A stretch of DNA of 11,181 bases, taken from contig JAIRUO010000012.1 of assembly GCA_031254385.1 (NCBI GenBank), forward strand, positions 1 to 11,181, read 5' to 3'. The position numbers and the translations under genes are program-made. Below, one piece after another: positions 1-5,930 of the stretch. Numbering within the stretch: position 1 is the stretch's first letter; the number at the start of each line of letters is the position of its first letter. Below the pieces are notes generated by a model that made no database searches, had not been told where the DNA came from, and worked only from the letters and a program-made list of their open reading frames with translations. Origin of the DNA: Treponema sp. (GTDB lineage Bacteria > Spirochaetota > Spirochaetia > Treponematales > Breznakiellaceae).

Positions 1-305
1 GCTAAGATATCCGGCTCTGCGGCAAACATATTGGAAAGGGCTGAACCGGTATTAATATCCCCGGCATCAACGAGAAGCACATTGGGAAAAGTCGCTTTTA
101 TCCCCTTGACATAAGCGGCGAGTTCCGCAAGTCCGCCCTGACCGCCATTGGGAAGAACCGCCCCGTGGTGATCATTGGTATGGAGCAGTATAAGCTCTTG
201 TACCTGTGACCGGGCGTTTACGTCTGCTACCGGTGATGCAAATAAGGCATTCCCGCTGACAAAAAGGAATACCGAAAGTAATAAAAACATTCCTATCCGT
301 TTCAT
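1..305 (-). CDS. 5'-nucleotidase / metallophosphatase (UshA family), N-terminal part
   Basis: The first 101 residues are visible and the gene runs off the left edge. Residues 1-25 form a signal peptide (MKR, a hydrophobic stretch, then LFA before SPVAD), so the protein is exported. The mature start shows two hallmarks of the UshA-type calcineurin-like phosphoesterases: HTNDHHG, with metal-binding Asp and His, and DAGDINTGSALSN. Family members hydrolyse nucleotides or 2',3'-cyclic nucleotides in the periplasm or at the cell surface; which substrate applies here cannot be seen. There is no lipobox Cys, so it is probably not a lipoprotein. The start is supported by AGGAGG at 319-314, 8 nt before ATG. 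The family assignment is firm, the substrate is not. Confidence 0.9.
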   Translation of the reverse strand, partial: MKRIGMFLLLSVFLFVSGNALFASPVADVNARSQVQELILLHTNDHHGAVLPNGGQGGLAELAAYVKGIKATFPNVLLVDAGDINTGSALSNMFAAEPDIL

Positions 306-335
306 TCCTGAAACCTCCTTTAATTTTATGGGTTG

Positions 336-364
336 AGTATATATCTTTACCCTGGTTTTGTCAT
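336..364 (-). promoter_or_regulatory. Promoter of the 5'-nucleotidase gene
   Basis: ATGACA (364-359), a 17-nt spacer and TATACT (341-336) on the minus strand, about 30 nt upstream of the AUG and followed by a strong Shine-Dalgarno sequence. This is an ordinary sigma-70-like promoter with a normal leader, unlike the leaderless genes elsewhere in the window. Confidence 0.5.
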
Positions 365-406
365 GGGGAATTCAACAGCGTGCGTCAAATATTAATTAAA
401 AACCGG

Positions 407-683
407 TTAAAAATTCTTCCTCAAGAACGCAAGCACTTCCGCGCCAGAAGGCGGACAGCCAGGGCAGGAACAGGCAAATCCGGCAGTGCAGCGGCCTATT
501 CCCATCGAACCTTTTTTGTTCAAAAAGTCCTAGCCTATGCAGACAGGTTCTTTAATCCGCGCTAATCCGCCGCCCATGCAGGATAGGGCGGAAACCAGAG
601 CCTTCAAGGATCACAATATTATTAAAACCTTGTTTTTGCAGATACGCGATTATTCCCGTTTTTCCATGATGAATAGTATAGGG
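407..683 (-). pseudogene. Decayed Cys-rich reading frame, possibly a former Fe-S protein
   Basis: This fills most of the gap between the nucleotidase and the nitroreductase. On the minus strand one frame (683 to about 600) reads PYTIHHGKTGIIAYLQ and then a segment ending NNIVILEG. Shifting frame near 600 gives a coding-like stretch with SCMGGGLARIKEPVCIG, an in-frame TAG at 532-530, then GRCTAGFACSCPGCPPSG and a tail ending LRKNF with TAA at 409-407. The Cys pattern (C-x4-C-x-C-x2-C) suggests a metal or Fe-S cluster site. At least one frameshift and one stop separate the pieces, so I read it as a relic. The parent family was not recognised; the similarity of the first piece to a rhodanese loop is weak. 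Confidence 0.4.
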
Positions 684-730
684 GACTAGGGAGTAGGGAG
701 TAGGATTTTCTATATCCTAAATCCTATCCC
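681..730. repeat. Short tandem repeat and hairpin upstream of the nitroreductase
   Basis: Tandem copies of a GGGAGTA-like heptamer at 681-704 run into an inverted repeat. GGGA, a bulged G and TAGGATTT (696-708) pair with AAATCCTATCCC (719-730) around a 10-nt loop, giving a 12-bp stem with one bulge. It ends 19 nt before the TATAAT of the nitroreductase promoter, so it could be a regulatory site or a small dispersed repeat. No function can be assigned. Confidence 0.45.
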
Positions 731-749
731 TTTAATCCTTCTTCCATGC

Positions 750-755
750 TATAAT
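750..755 (+). promoter_or_regulatory. -10 element of the nitroreductase gene (leaderless start)
   Basis: A perfect TATAAT lies 6 nt before the ATG at 762, so transcription should start at or next to the A of the start codon. No Shine-Dalgarno sequence is present. The expected -35 position (727-732, TCCCTT) is poor and lies in the right arm of the hairpin upstream. Confidence 0.5.
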
Positions 756-761
756 CTGTAT

Positions 762-1514
762 ATGAATGAAATCATCAAATGCTTGTTTGATCGCAAATCG
801 GTCAGGCAGTATGAGGCGCGGCCTATTCTGCCGGAAGATAAAACCCTTATCCTGCAGGCGGCCTTGCAGGCGCCAACTGCCGGAAACCAGAACCTGTATA
901 CAATACTTGACATTACCGATCAAGCGCTCAAGCAGCAGCTTTCGGTGTACTGCGACAACCAGCCGTTTATCGCGCAGGCTCCGTTGGCCCTGGTGTTTTT
1001 GGCCGACTGCCGACGCTGGTATGACAGCTATCAAATGGCCGGCCTTGAAGCCCGTCCACCTGAGGAAGGCGATCTGCTTCTGGCAATTGCCGATGCGGTA
1101 ATAGCCGCTCAGAACACGGTTGTCGCCGCTGAATCGCTAGGTATAGGTTCCTGCTATATAGGCGATATTCTGGAACGCGAGGAAGATCTAAGAAAGGCGC
1201 TAGCATTAGACGATGTGGTGTTTCCCGCAGCTTTTGTGGTTTACGGCTATCCCACGGCAAATCAGAAGGAACGGAAGAAGCCACTTCGCCCGCCTCTTAC
1301 CTCCATAGTGCAGGAAAACCAGTACCGCCGCTTGACTGAGGCAGAACACAAAGATTTGTTTCTAGCCAAGGGAAATATCAAGCATGAGGACGGGTTCAAG
1401 GAATACATGACGGCCTTTTGCACCCGTAAATACATGAGTGATTTTGCCAAAGAAATGAACCGTTCCGCCAGGCGTTACTTAAAGCATTTTAGGCGCCGAT
1501 CAGAATCGAACTGA
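762..1514 (+). CDS. Nitroreductase family protein (FMN-dependent, NfsA/Frp-like)
   Basis: This 250-residue protein has the expected layout of FMN nitroreductases that reduce nitro compounds, quinones or flavins with NAD(P)H. It shows RKSVRQYEARP at residues 12-22 (phosphate-binding Arg/Ser), APTAGNQN near 37-44, SLGIGSCYIGD near 124-134 and KKPLRPPL near 172-179. The long C-terminal helical segment (EYMTAFCTRKYMSDFAKEMNRS) is typical of the larger NfsA-like members. The start follows TATAAT by 6 nt and has no ribosome binding site, so the mRNA is probably leaderless. The last eight codons, including the stop, lie antisense within the tRNA-Cys gene. It is a single plus-strand gene, convergent with its right neighbour. 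The physiological substrate is unknown. Confidence 0.9.
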   Translation: MNEIIKCLFDRKSVRQYEARPILPEDKTLILQAALQAPTAGNQNLYTILDITDQALKQQLSVYCDNQPFIAQAPLALVFLADCRRWYDSYQMAGLEARPPEEGDLLLAIADAVIAAQNTVVAAESLGIGSCYIGDILEREEDLRKALALDDVVFPAAFVVYGYPTANQKERKKPLRPPLTSIVQENQYRRLTEAEHKDLFLAKGNIKHEDGFKEYMTAFCTRKYMSDFAKEMNRSARRYLKHFRRRSESN

Positions 1515-1562
1515 TGCATAAAGGTTTTGCAGACCTCTCCCTTACCGCTTGGGTACGGCGCC
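1491..1562 (-). tRNA. tRNA-Cys (anticodon GCA)
   Basis: The full cloverleaf can be drawn on the minus strand in 72 nt. The acceptor stem is GGCGCCG with CGGCGCC, the D-arm contains AAGCGGTAA, the anticodon stem is GAGGT/ACCTT with loop CTGCAAA, and the T-arm is ATCAG-TTCGATT-CTGAT. The discriminator is U, as expected for tRNA-Cys. CCA is not encoded. The 3' 24 nt overlap the end of the nitroreductase gene on the other strand. Confidence 0.96.
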
Positions 1563-1616
1563 AGTATTCATTACTAGGTTAACCAAAAAAGAGAGTTTTG
1601 TCTAGGGGCAAAAACC

Positions 1617-1640
1617 AAAAAAAACGGCTCCTGCGGGCCG
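1617..1640 (-). terminator. Probable intrinsic terminator after the flagellar switch operon
   Basis: On the minus strand, 30 nt after the FliG-like gene, CGGCCC-GCAG-GAGCCG forms a GC-rich stem with one C-A mismatch, followed directly by eight T residues (1624-1617). It would separate the operon from the downstream tRNA-Cys. Confidence 0.55.
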
Positions 1641-1669
1641 GAACGGGGAAATCGGCGCATTGATCATGG

Positions 1670-2254
1670 TTACGTTTGCATTCTAACCTTGATTCTTGTC
1701 TTGATTTCTTCGGCGAGTTCCGGATCTTCTTCTTCCAAAGCCTTAATAATCTGCTCAGAGTTATAGCCAACTAAATTGAGGATTTCAGCGGCACTTTCCA
1801 CTCCTCCAGCATCATACATAGATTCGCTGGAAAGGGCTGATAATTTTATTTCAAGCACACGTTCAATTTCTCGAATAATTTCCGGAGAAGTACGATCCAT
1901 GCAAGCAATACGTCTTGTTACATCGCTTTGTATTTTATTGGGCAGATTTTGTAAAATAACCGAGGCTTTACTTGATTCAAGATGGGCAAGGATAAGAGCG
2001 ATAACTTGCGGGTGTTCCTGCTGGATAAGATCTAACAGGTATAACGGCTCAACACGACTGATATAATCGAAGGGCTTGTATTGAGTATTTTCATCGTCTT
2101 CGGGTGATTTTTCTTCTTTCCCCTTTGTTTCTCCTTGCGACTCCGAAATCCTAGCCAGTAGGTCATTTTTTGTTTTTATAACAAAACGAACGATTAAAAG
2201 TGATGTTACGAGCCATATCAGAATAAAAGATATTCCAATGATAACATTGACCAT
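1670..2254 (-). CDS. Membrane-anchored FliG middle-domain protein (lacks FliG N and C domains)
   Basis: This is a 194-residue protein. Residues 4-26 form one hydrophobic helix followed by RFVIKTK, which predicts a cytoplasmic C-terminal part. A charged linker (about 27-60) leads to a clear FliG middle domain at about 65-190, with the diagnostic EHPQ at 80-83, then VIALILAHL, LPNKIQSDVTRRIA, GGVESAAEILN and a tail ending EEIKTRIKV. In FliG this domain contacts FliM. The reading frame stops (RMQT) where normal FliG enters the C-terminal torque domain, and the N-terminal FliF-binding domain is replaced by the membrane helix. It starts 1 nt after the FliM-FliN stop, with GGTAGG inside that gene as ribosome binding site, so translation is probably coupled. 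MgtE_N-like proteins are related, but the EHPQ context is FliG. It may be a specialised adaptor or a degenerate duplicate; motor function is not established. Confidence 0.85.
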   Translation of the reverse strand: MVNVIIGISFILIWLVTSLLIVRFVIKTKNDLLARISESQGETKGKEEKSPEDDENTQYKPFDYISRVEPLYLLDLIQQEHPQVIALILAHLESSKASVILQNLPNKIQSDVTRRIACMDRTSPEIIREIERVLEIKLSALSSESMYDAGGVESAAEILNLVGYNSEQIIKALEEEDPELAEEIKTRIKVRMQT

Positions 2255-2255
2255 T

Positions 2256-3575
2256 TTAACCTACCTTTACTTGCGAAGATTCATCTGTTGATTTATCGGA
2301 TGATTGACCAGAAGGCTTAGCGGAGGAATCGGTGGGGGCGATGAGCTCGGTAATCCTTACCCCAAAATTTTCATCAATAACAACAACTTCACCATAGGCA
2401 ATAAGGATTCCATTAGCTTTTACATCCACTAGTTCCCCTGCCAATTTATCAAGTTCAACAATTGTTCCTTCACCCATGCCCCGGACTTCTTTTACAGTTT
2501 TTACCGTGGTTCCGATTTCGACAGAAATTGTCAGCCCTACATTTGACAGGGCATCATCTACGAGTGGATTAACTTTACTCTGTTCCATTTTCTTTCCCTC
2601 CATTTCGAATGGTTTATCCGTAACGCCAATGATTTTGACGCATTTAGCGAACCGTTTATTATCAGGCAATATTTCGCATTGCCATACCCGCCTATCTCCA
2701 AACCATAAAAAACAATGGTCAGGACTAAGAGGGCGCGAAGGCAATAGTTCTGTCCCAATTTCCCATTCTCTTATTTCTTTGATTGAATAATCTCGCCTTA
2801 ATACTTCGGCAGTTATTATTACAGGAACATCCTCTGGTTCAATCTTTCCAGAAGGATGTATTACACTACCGTACCAGAAAGCTGGAAAAAATTTCCCCAT
2901 AATAGGCTCTACGGTACTGTAAGGTATACAAAAATTGATCATGCCCTCGACATCACCAACCTTGGTTTCTAAAGTAATCAAGACTGTCATCATAGTAGGC
3001 GGTACAATCTGGACAAATTGAGGGTTAGTATCAATTTGCTGTAAGCGAGGCCGCAGATCAATTACCTCAGTCCACGCCTCCCTTAAATTTCCCAGTATAC
3101 GAACAATAATGCCTTCCATAATGTTCTGTTCAATATCGGTCAGTTCATGCTGTGATTTCGTTCCCTCTCCAATTCCGCCGCAAATTCGATCAATAATGGA
3201 AAAAGTTATATCTGGGGCAATTTCAAGGATAGCAGATCCCTTGAGAGGGTCCATATTAATAATTGCCAGTGTCGTTGGCGTAGGAATGGATCTGATAAAT
3301 TCTTCATAGGTAAGCTGATCTACAGAGGCAACGTGAACATGACACATGGAACGGAGTTGGGCTGAAAGGCTATTGGTAGTCATACGTGCAAATGTCTCGT
3401 ACATTATTGAGATAGTGCGGATCTGTTCTCTGGAGAATTTGTCAGGACGCTTAAAGTCATAGATTTTGATCTTCCGGCTGCCGGGCTCTGGTTTGAAATT
3501 CTGAGGTTTGGTATGCCCGGCATTTATGGCGGCGAGAAGTTGATTTATTTCTTCCTGCGATAATACTTCAGTCAT
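2256..3575 (-). CDS. FliM-FliN fusion flagellar motor switch protein
   Basis: This protein has 439 residues, about 100 more than treponemal FliM. Residues 1-17 hold the CheY-P-binding helix (LSQEEINQLLAAI). Residues about 40-232 are the FliM middle domain, with FKRPDKFSREQIRT, the FliG-contact GGIG loop at 133-136, and NFCIPYSTVEPIM. Residues about 248-318 look like a SpoA-type domain but differ strongly from ordinary FliM after position 235. Residues about 345-412 are a textbook FliN domain (LTISVEIGTTVKTVKEV, GTIVELDKLAGE, GEVVVIDENFGVRITE). The tail after 415 is Ser/Lys-rich. AGGAG lies 9 nt before ATG. Fusing FliM to FliN fixes a 1:1 ratio in the C-ring. It is first in an operon with the membrane-anchored FliG fragment. 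It could be a second switch set beside canonical copies elsewhere. Confidence 0.92.
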   Translation of the reverse strand: MTEVLSQEEINQLLAAINAGHTKPQNFKPEPGSRKIKIYDFKRPDKFSREQIRTISIMYETFARMTTNSLSAQLRSMCHVHVASVDQLTYEEFIRSIPTPTTLAIINMDPLKGSAILEIAPDITFSIIDRICGGIGEGTKSQHELTDIEQNIMEGIIVRILGNLREAWTEVIDLRPRLQQIDTNPQFVQIVPPTMMTVLITLETKVGDVEGMINFCIPYSTVEPIMGKFFPAFWYGSVIHPSGKIEPEDVPVIITAEVLRRDYSIKEIREWEIGTELLPSRPLSPDHCFLWFGDRRVWQCEILPDNKRFAKCVKIIGVTDKPFEMEGKKMEQSKVNPLVDDALSNVGLTISVEIGTTVKTVKEVRGMGEGTIVELDKLAGELVDVKANGILIAYGEVVVIDENFGVRITELIAPTDSSAKPSGQSSDKSTDESSQVKVG

Positions 3576-3595
3576 TTTTTACTTCTCCTCTTTAT

Positions 3596-3623
3596 ATTAT
3601 ACAGATAAATTAAAATTTATCAA
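3596..3623 (-). promoter_or_regulatory. Promoter of the FliM-FliN / FliG-like operon
   Basis: TTGATA (3623-3618), a 16-nt spacer and TATAAT (3601-3596) on the minus strand, followed by AGGAG (3589-3585) and ATG at 3575. This is an ordinary housekeeping-type promoter; it lacks the 38-bp palindromic unit and begins 30 nt after the truncated small-protein stub. Confidence 0.65.
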
Positions 3624-3652
3624 GCCATATTTCGTTATTTTTATCAATATCT

Positions 3653-3727
3653 TCAAGAGAGGGCATCCCACAGCTTTTGTACGTCCTCTTTTGTTCCCAT
3701 TACGTTGATAATTATGTTTGCGCTCAT
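3653..3727 (-). pseudogene. Truncated third copy of the small-protein family found at 5130-5860
   Basis: A strong GGAGG precedes ATG, and the 24-residue product (MSANIIINVMGTKEDVQKLW, then DALS and a stop) matches the starts of the two downstream paralogues, which begin MTTNVIINAMGTKEDIQKL and MSGNVTIFASGIKEDIQKLW. The match ends where those proteins continue with EPNKY. The copy therefore appears cut at its 3' side, next to the promoter of the flagellar operon. It lies 29 nt downstream of the HNH gene and would be co-transcribed with it. It is probably a recombination stub, although a 24-residue peptide could still be made. Confidence 0.75.
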
Positions 3728-3756
3728 AGATTCCTCCATTTGTCCGGTATAAGCGG

Positions 3757-4698
3757 CTATCGGTTTGCATGTATCACATTTATTAAACTGGATATAATGA
3801 TTTGCACAATTTCTTTTTTGCATTTCTCATATTTTTCATCAAAGGATAAATCAATTTCAAATTCGTCTTTATCCTTATTGAATTTGACCGTATCTTTTAA
3901 TATACCATTTTCTATCATGTCCTTATAGAAATCATAAATATTTTCTTTTCTATATTTTATATCCTTTTTTAAGAGATGAAGTACATTTCCAGTTTGCATT
4001 ATTGATATTAAATTGGTCGGTATCTCATCTGAAAATTTTAGTTCATCATAGAAATAAATTTTATATTCTCCAGCTTTTATATCATATTCTTTGCCTTCTT
4101 GATAAAAGCCAACACATTTAATTCCTGTTTCTTTTATGTCTCCTTTTAGTTTATTTATTCCATCGTATATATATGAAATCTCATTTGTTGAAGTTTTACA
4201 TAACAATATGCTAAGAACGGGTCCAATTTGAATACAAAATCCATTTATTTTCATAAAGGGATGTATTTTTTTATGCTGCGTTTCTGTAACCCAGAGTAAA
4301 TTTTCTTTTCTGTTGTCATATCCATTATTGGATATATGATGAACTTGATTATAAAAGTCCATATTAGGGTTTTCACACCATGTTTCTGCGACAAGCCTAT
4401 AAACTTTTTCACGCCTTTTAGTTCTTATGCTAGGAATGTCTACATATAAATTTTCATCATCAGTAGGAATATATTGTGGAAGAATCTTTTCCCCCGATCT
4501 TACTCGTCCCAAACTACTGACTTCAATATTTTCCTCTTTGGGGTGGTTTTTGAATACTTCCCCTTCAATTTCCCCAAAATTCTGATTGGCACAAATAGCA
4601 ATACCGTTTATTTCAGGTTTTTTATATGGTTTTACCAACTCTGTGGCCTTTCTTTTCAATTCGTCAATAGATAAATCTGTCAACCATTTAATGCTCAT
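3757..4698 (-). CDS. HNH endonuclease-like protein with NUMOD4-type N-terminal region
   Basis: This is a 313-residue, AT-rich gene. Residues about 55-68 (NIEVSSLGRVRSGE) match the NUMOD4-like motif that precedes HNH nucleases of homing or phage type. YRLVAETW at 100-107 is followed by the catalytic HNH segment, QVHHISNNGYDNRKENLLWV and TETQHKKIH (118-146), with H120/H121, N130/N133 and H142 as likely active-site or metal residues. The C-terminal 160 residues were not recognised; they are rich in Lys, Glu and Ile. AGGAG lies 7 nt before ATG, and the gene is driven by a copy of the 38-bp palindromic promoter. The nuclease fold suggests DNA cleavage, either as a selfish element or in defence; target and role are unknown. 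Confidence 0.8.
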   Translation of the reverse strand: MSIKWLTDLSIDELKRKATELVKPYKKPEINGIAICANQNFGEIEGEVFKNHPKEENIEVSSLGRVRSGEKILPQYIPTDDENLYVDIPSIRTKRREKVYRLVAETWCENPNMDFYNQVHHISNNGYDNRKENLLWVTETQHKKIHPFMKINGFCIQIGPVLSILLCKTSTNEISYIYDGINKLKGDIKETGIKCVGFYQEGKEYDIKAGEYKIYFYDELKFSDEIPTNLISIMQTGNVLHLLKKDIKYRKENIYDFYKDMIENGILKDTVKFNKDKDEFEIDLSFDEKYEKCKKEIVQIIISSLINVIHANR

Positions 4699-4719
4699 TT
4701 ATGCTCTCCTCATGAATAG

Positions 4720-4757
4720 ATTATACCACGCTTACTCTATCAAATAGCGATAGGGTG
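4720..4757 (-). promoter_or_regulatory. 38-bp palindromic promoter unit, copy 1 (HNH gene)
   Basis: Read on the minus strand: CACCCTATC, a 6-nt centre (GCTATT), TGATAGAG, then 9 nt, then TATAAT (4725-4720). An A-rich tract lies upstream. Similarity to copy 2 continues past the -10 (CTATTCATG versus CTATTTATG), suggesting that the whole promoter region was duplicated. The -35 position falls in the palindrome centre and is not TTGACA-like. Confidence 0.8.
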
Positions 4758-4777
4758 AAGATTTTTTTTTGTTTTCA

Positions 4778-5127
4778 TCATAATACTAATTTATTGAGTG
4801 AAGCCTTTACTTGGATTTTCAGTTCCTCAGGAACATATTGAAACACCCTGCCGTACACTGTTTCAAGGCGTATTTTCGTTGTCTTGAATTCGTCAGGTAT
4901 GGACCCTAATAGCTCATTAAGTTCATTTTCAGTTAAAGTACCTTTATCAGGTACTCTTGATAATTTTTCTTTTTCTTCTTCAACCTATTTTCTTAAAGTA
5001 TCATTAAAAGCATCTTGTTTTACTGCTTCAAGACACAACTCCGCTGTTTTAGTTCGCCAGGGACATAGTTGAGCGCCAGGCCATACTGCCGCACTGCTTC
5101 AAGGCACATTGCTTCAGTTATTATTAC
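4778..5127 (-). pseudogene. Broken DUF4116-type repeat gene
   Basis: Translation from about 5127 gives TVIITEAMCLEAVRQYG and ALNYVPGELK, resembling the start of the repeats in the intact gene at 5931-6461. One base is missing near 5047-5051; restoring it gives TAELCLEAVKQDAFND. A TAG at 4987-4985 then interrupts the frame. The rest reads VEEEKEKLSRVPDKG, PDEFKTTKIRLETVYG, FQYVPEELKIQVKASLN and ends with TGA at 4780-4778. It abuts the stop of the 5130-5417 gene, and its 5' end is fused to that gene, so a deletion probably joined the two. It is non-functional as it stands. Confidence 0.75.
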
Positions 5128-5129
5128 GG

Positions 5130-5417
5130 TTATACTGCCATTTCTTTGACATCAAAATAGATTCTGACAAACATACTCAATACAGGAAAATCAGTGTATA
5201 GGTCTTTGAAGTCGTTCTTGCCAACATCTTTTGGCATTTTGTCCGTTTCGCCTTTTGCTTCCCATAGGGGGAACGTCGTACTTTCAACGGGATGGATGCT
5301 GTTACAGTCAAGTCTGATACCTGTTTCGTTGTATTTATTTGGTTCACAGAGGGTGTCAAACAGTTTTTGTATGTCCTCTTTTGTTCCCATTGCGTTGATT
5401 ATTACGTTTGTGGTCAT
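5130..5417 (-). CDS. Small protein of unknown family, truncated paralogue
   Basis: This is a 95-residue product. Residues 1-45 (MTTNVIINAMGTKEDIQKLF, EPNKY, GIRLDCNSIHPVE) align with the 141-residue neighbour (MSGNVTIFASGIKEDIQKLW, EPNKY, GIKLDRNSVHPLE), as does NDFKDLYTDFPVLS with NDFNDLYADFPALS. The copy ends EMAV and a stop where the longer one continues EMTVRWVGPD, so the last 40 or so residues are missing. The start lies 17 nt after the neighbour's stop, with only a weak GGAAG ribosome binding site. The layout (an N-terminal beta strand, a helix, Asp-rich segments) loosely recalls Api92-like/YubB ferredoxin-fold proteins, but I would not assign that. It may be a functional short form or a decaying duplicate. 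Confidence 0.65.
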   Translation of the reverse strand: MTTNVIINAMGTKEDIQKLFDTLCEPNKYNETGIRLDCNSIHPVESTTFPLWEAKGETDKMPKDVGKNDFKDLYTDFPVLSMFVRIYFDVKEMAV

Positions 5418-5434
5418 GGATCACTTCTTCCATC

Positions 5435-5860
5435 TCAAGCTTTGGTTAGTGCCTCTACTATTTTATCACACCATTCACGGTCTTCAGGGGTTAAAAATGA
5501 ATCGTAATTATATATATTAACTTTCCCTGATGGTGGAGTAGGCATATCTGGACCAACCCAACGAACAGTCATTTCTCCATCTACCGAATAGACCGAATAG
5601 ATATATATCTTAATACTTAATGCAGGAAAATCAGCGTACAGATCATTGAAATCATTTTTTTTTAATAGTTCTTTCGGCATATTGACCGTTTCGCCTATCG
5701 CTTCCCATATGGGACCTTCCGGTCCTTCAAGAGGATGAACGCTGTTACGGTCAAGTTTGATGCCGATTCCACCGTATTTATTCGGTTCCGAGAGGACATC
5801 CCATAGCTTTTGTATGTCCTCTTTTATTCCACTTGCGAAGATAGTTACATTCCCACTCAT
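5435..5860 (-). CDS. Small soluble protein of unknown function (full-length paralogue)
   Basis: This 141-residue protein has no signal peptide or membrane helix and is the complete member of a three-copy local family. It has an N-terminal strand-helix (NVTIFASGIKEDIQKLWDVL), EPNKYGGIGIKLDRNSVHP, EGPIWEAIGETVNMPKE, DLYADFPALSIKIYIY and a C-terminal TPEDREWCDKIVEALTKA. The pattern of alternating strands followed by a Trp-containing C-terminal helix could fit a ferredoxin-like fold such as Api92/YubB proteins of plasmids and phages, but this is a guess. GGGAG lies 11 nt upstream of ATG (moderate). It is first of a set (this gene, then the 95-residue copy, then the broken DUF4116 gene) downstream of palindromic promoter copy 2. 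Confidence 0.75.
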   Translation of the reverse strand: MSGNVTIFASGIKEDIQKLWDVLSEPNKYGGIGIKLDRNSVHPLEGPEGPIWEAIGETVNMPKELLKKNDFNDLYADFPALSIKIYIYSVYSVDGEMTVRWVGPDMPTPPSGKVNIYNYDSFLTPEDREWCDKIVEALTKA

Positions 5861-5882
5861 AAATTCTCGCTCCCATAAATAG

Positions 5883-5920
5883 ATTATACTATGCTCACTC
5901 TATCAAATAGCGATAGAGTG
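5883..5920 (-). promoter_or_regulatory. 38-bp palindromic promoter unit, copy 2 (5860 gene)
   Basis: Arms CACTCTATC and GATAGAGTG are perfectly complementary over 9 bp around a 7-nt centre (GCTATTT). Nine nt after GATAGAG comes TATAAT (5888-5883). An A8 tract lies just upstream. This is the best-formed copy together with copy 4. Confidence 0.85.
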
Positions 5921-5930
5921 AAATTTTTTT

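Noticed and set aside
407..532. Selenocysteine or pyrrolysine reading through the in-frame stop
   Set aside because: The stop is TAG, not TGA, so not selenocysteine. No pyrrolysine machinery is visible, and a frameshift is also needed, so decay is simpler.
380..565. Plus-strand 61-residue ORF
   Set aside because: Composition is Arg/Ala-rich with no ribosome binding site; the minus strand of the same stretch shows the more coding-like Cys-rich relic.
1776..2066. Plus-strand 96-residue ORF
   Set aside because: Antisense shadow of the FliG-like gene; no translation signals and no recognisable motif.
1670..2254. MgtE N-terminal domain as an alternative identity
   Set aside because: MgtE_N is structurally related, but the EHPQ motif, the GGVESAAEILN segment and the neighbouring FliM-FliN gene point to FliG.
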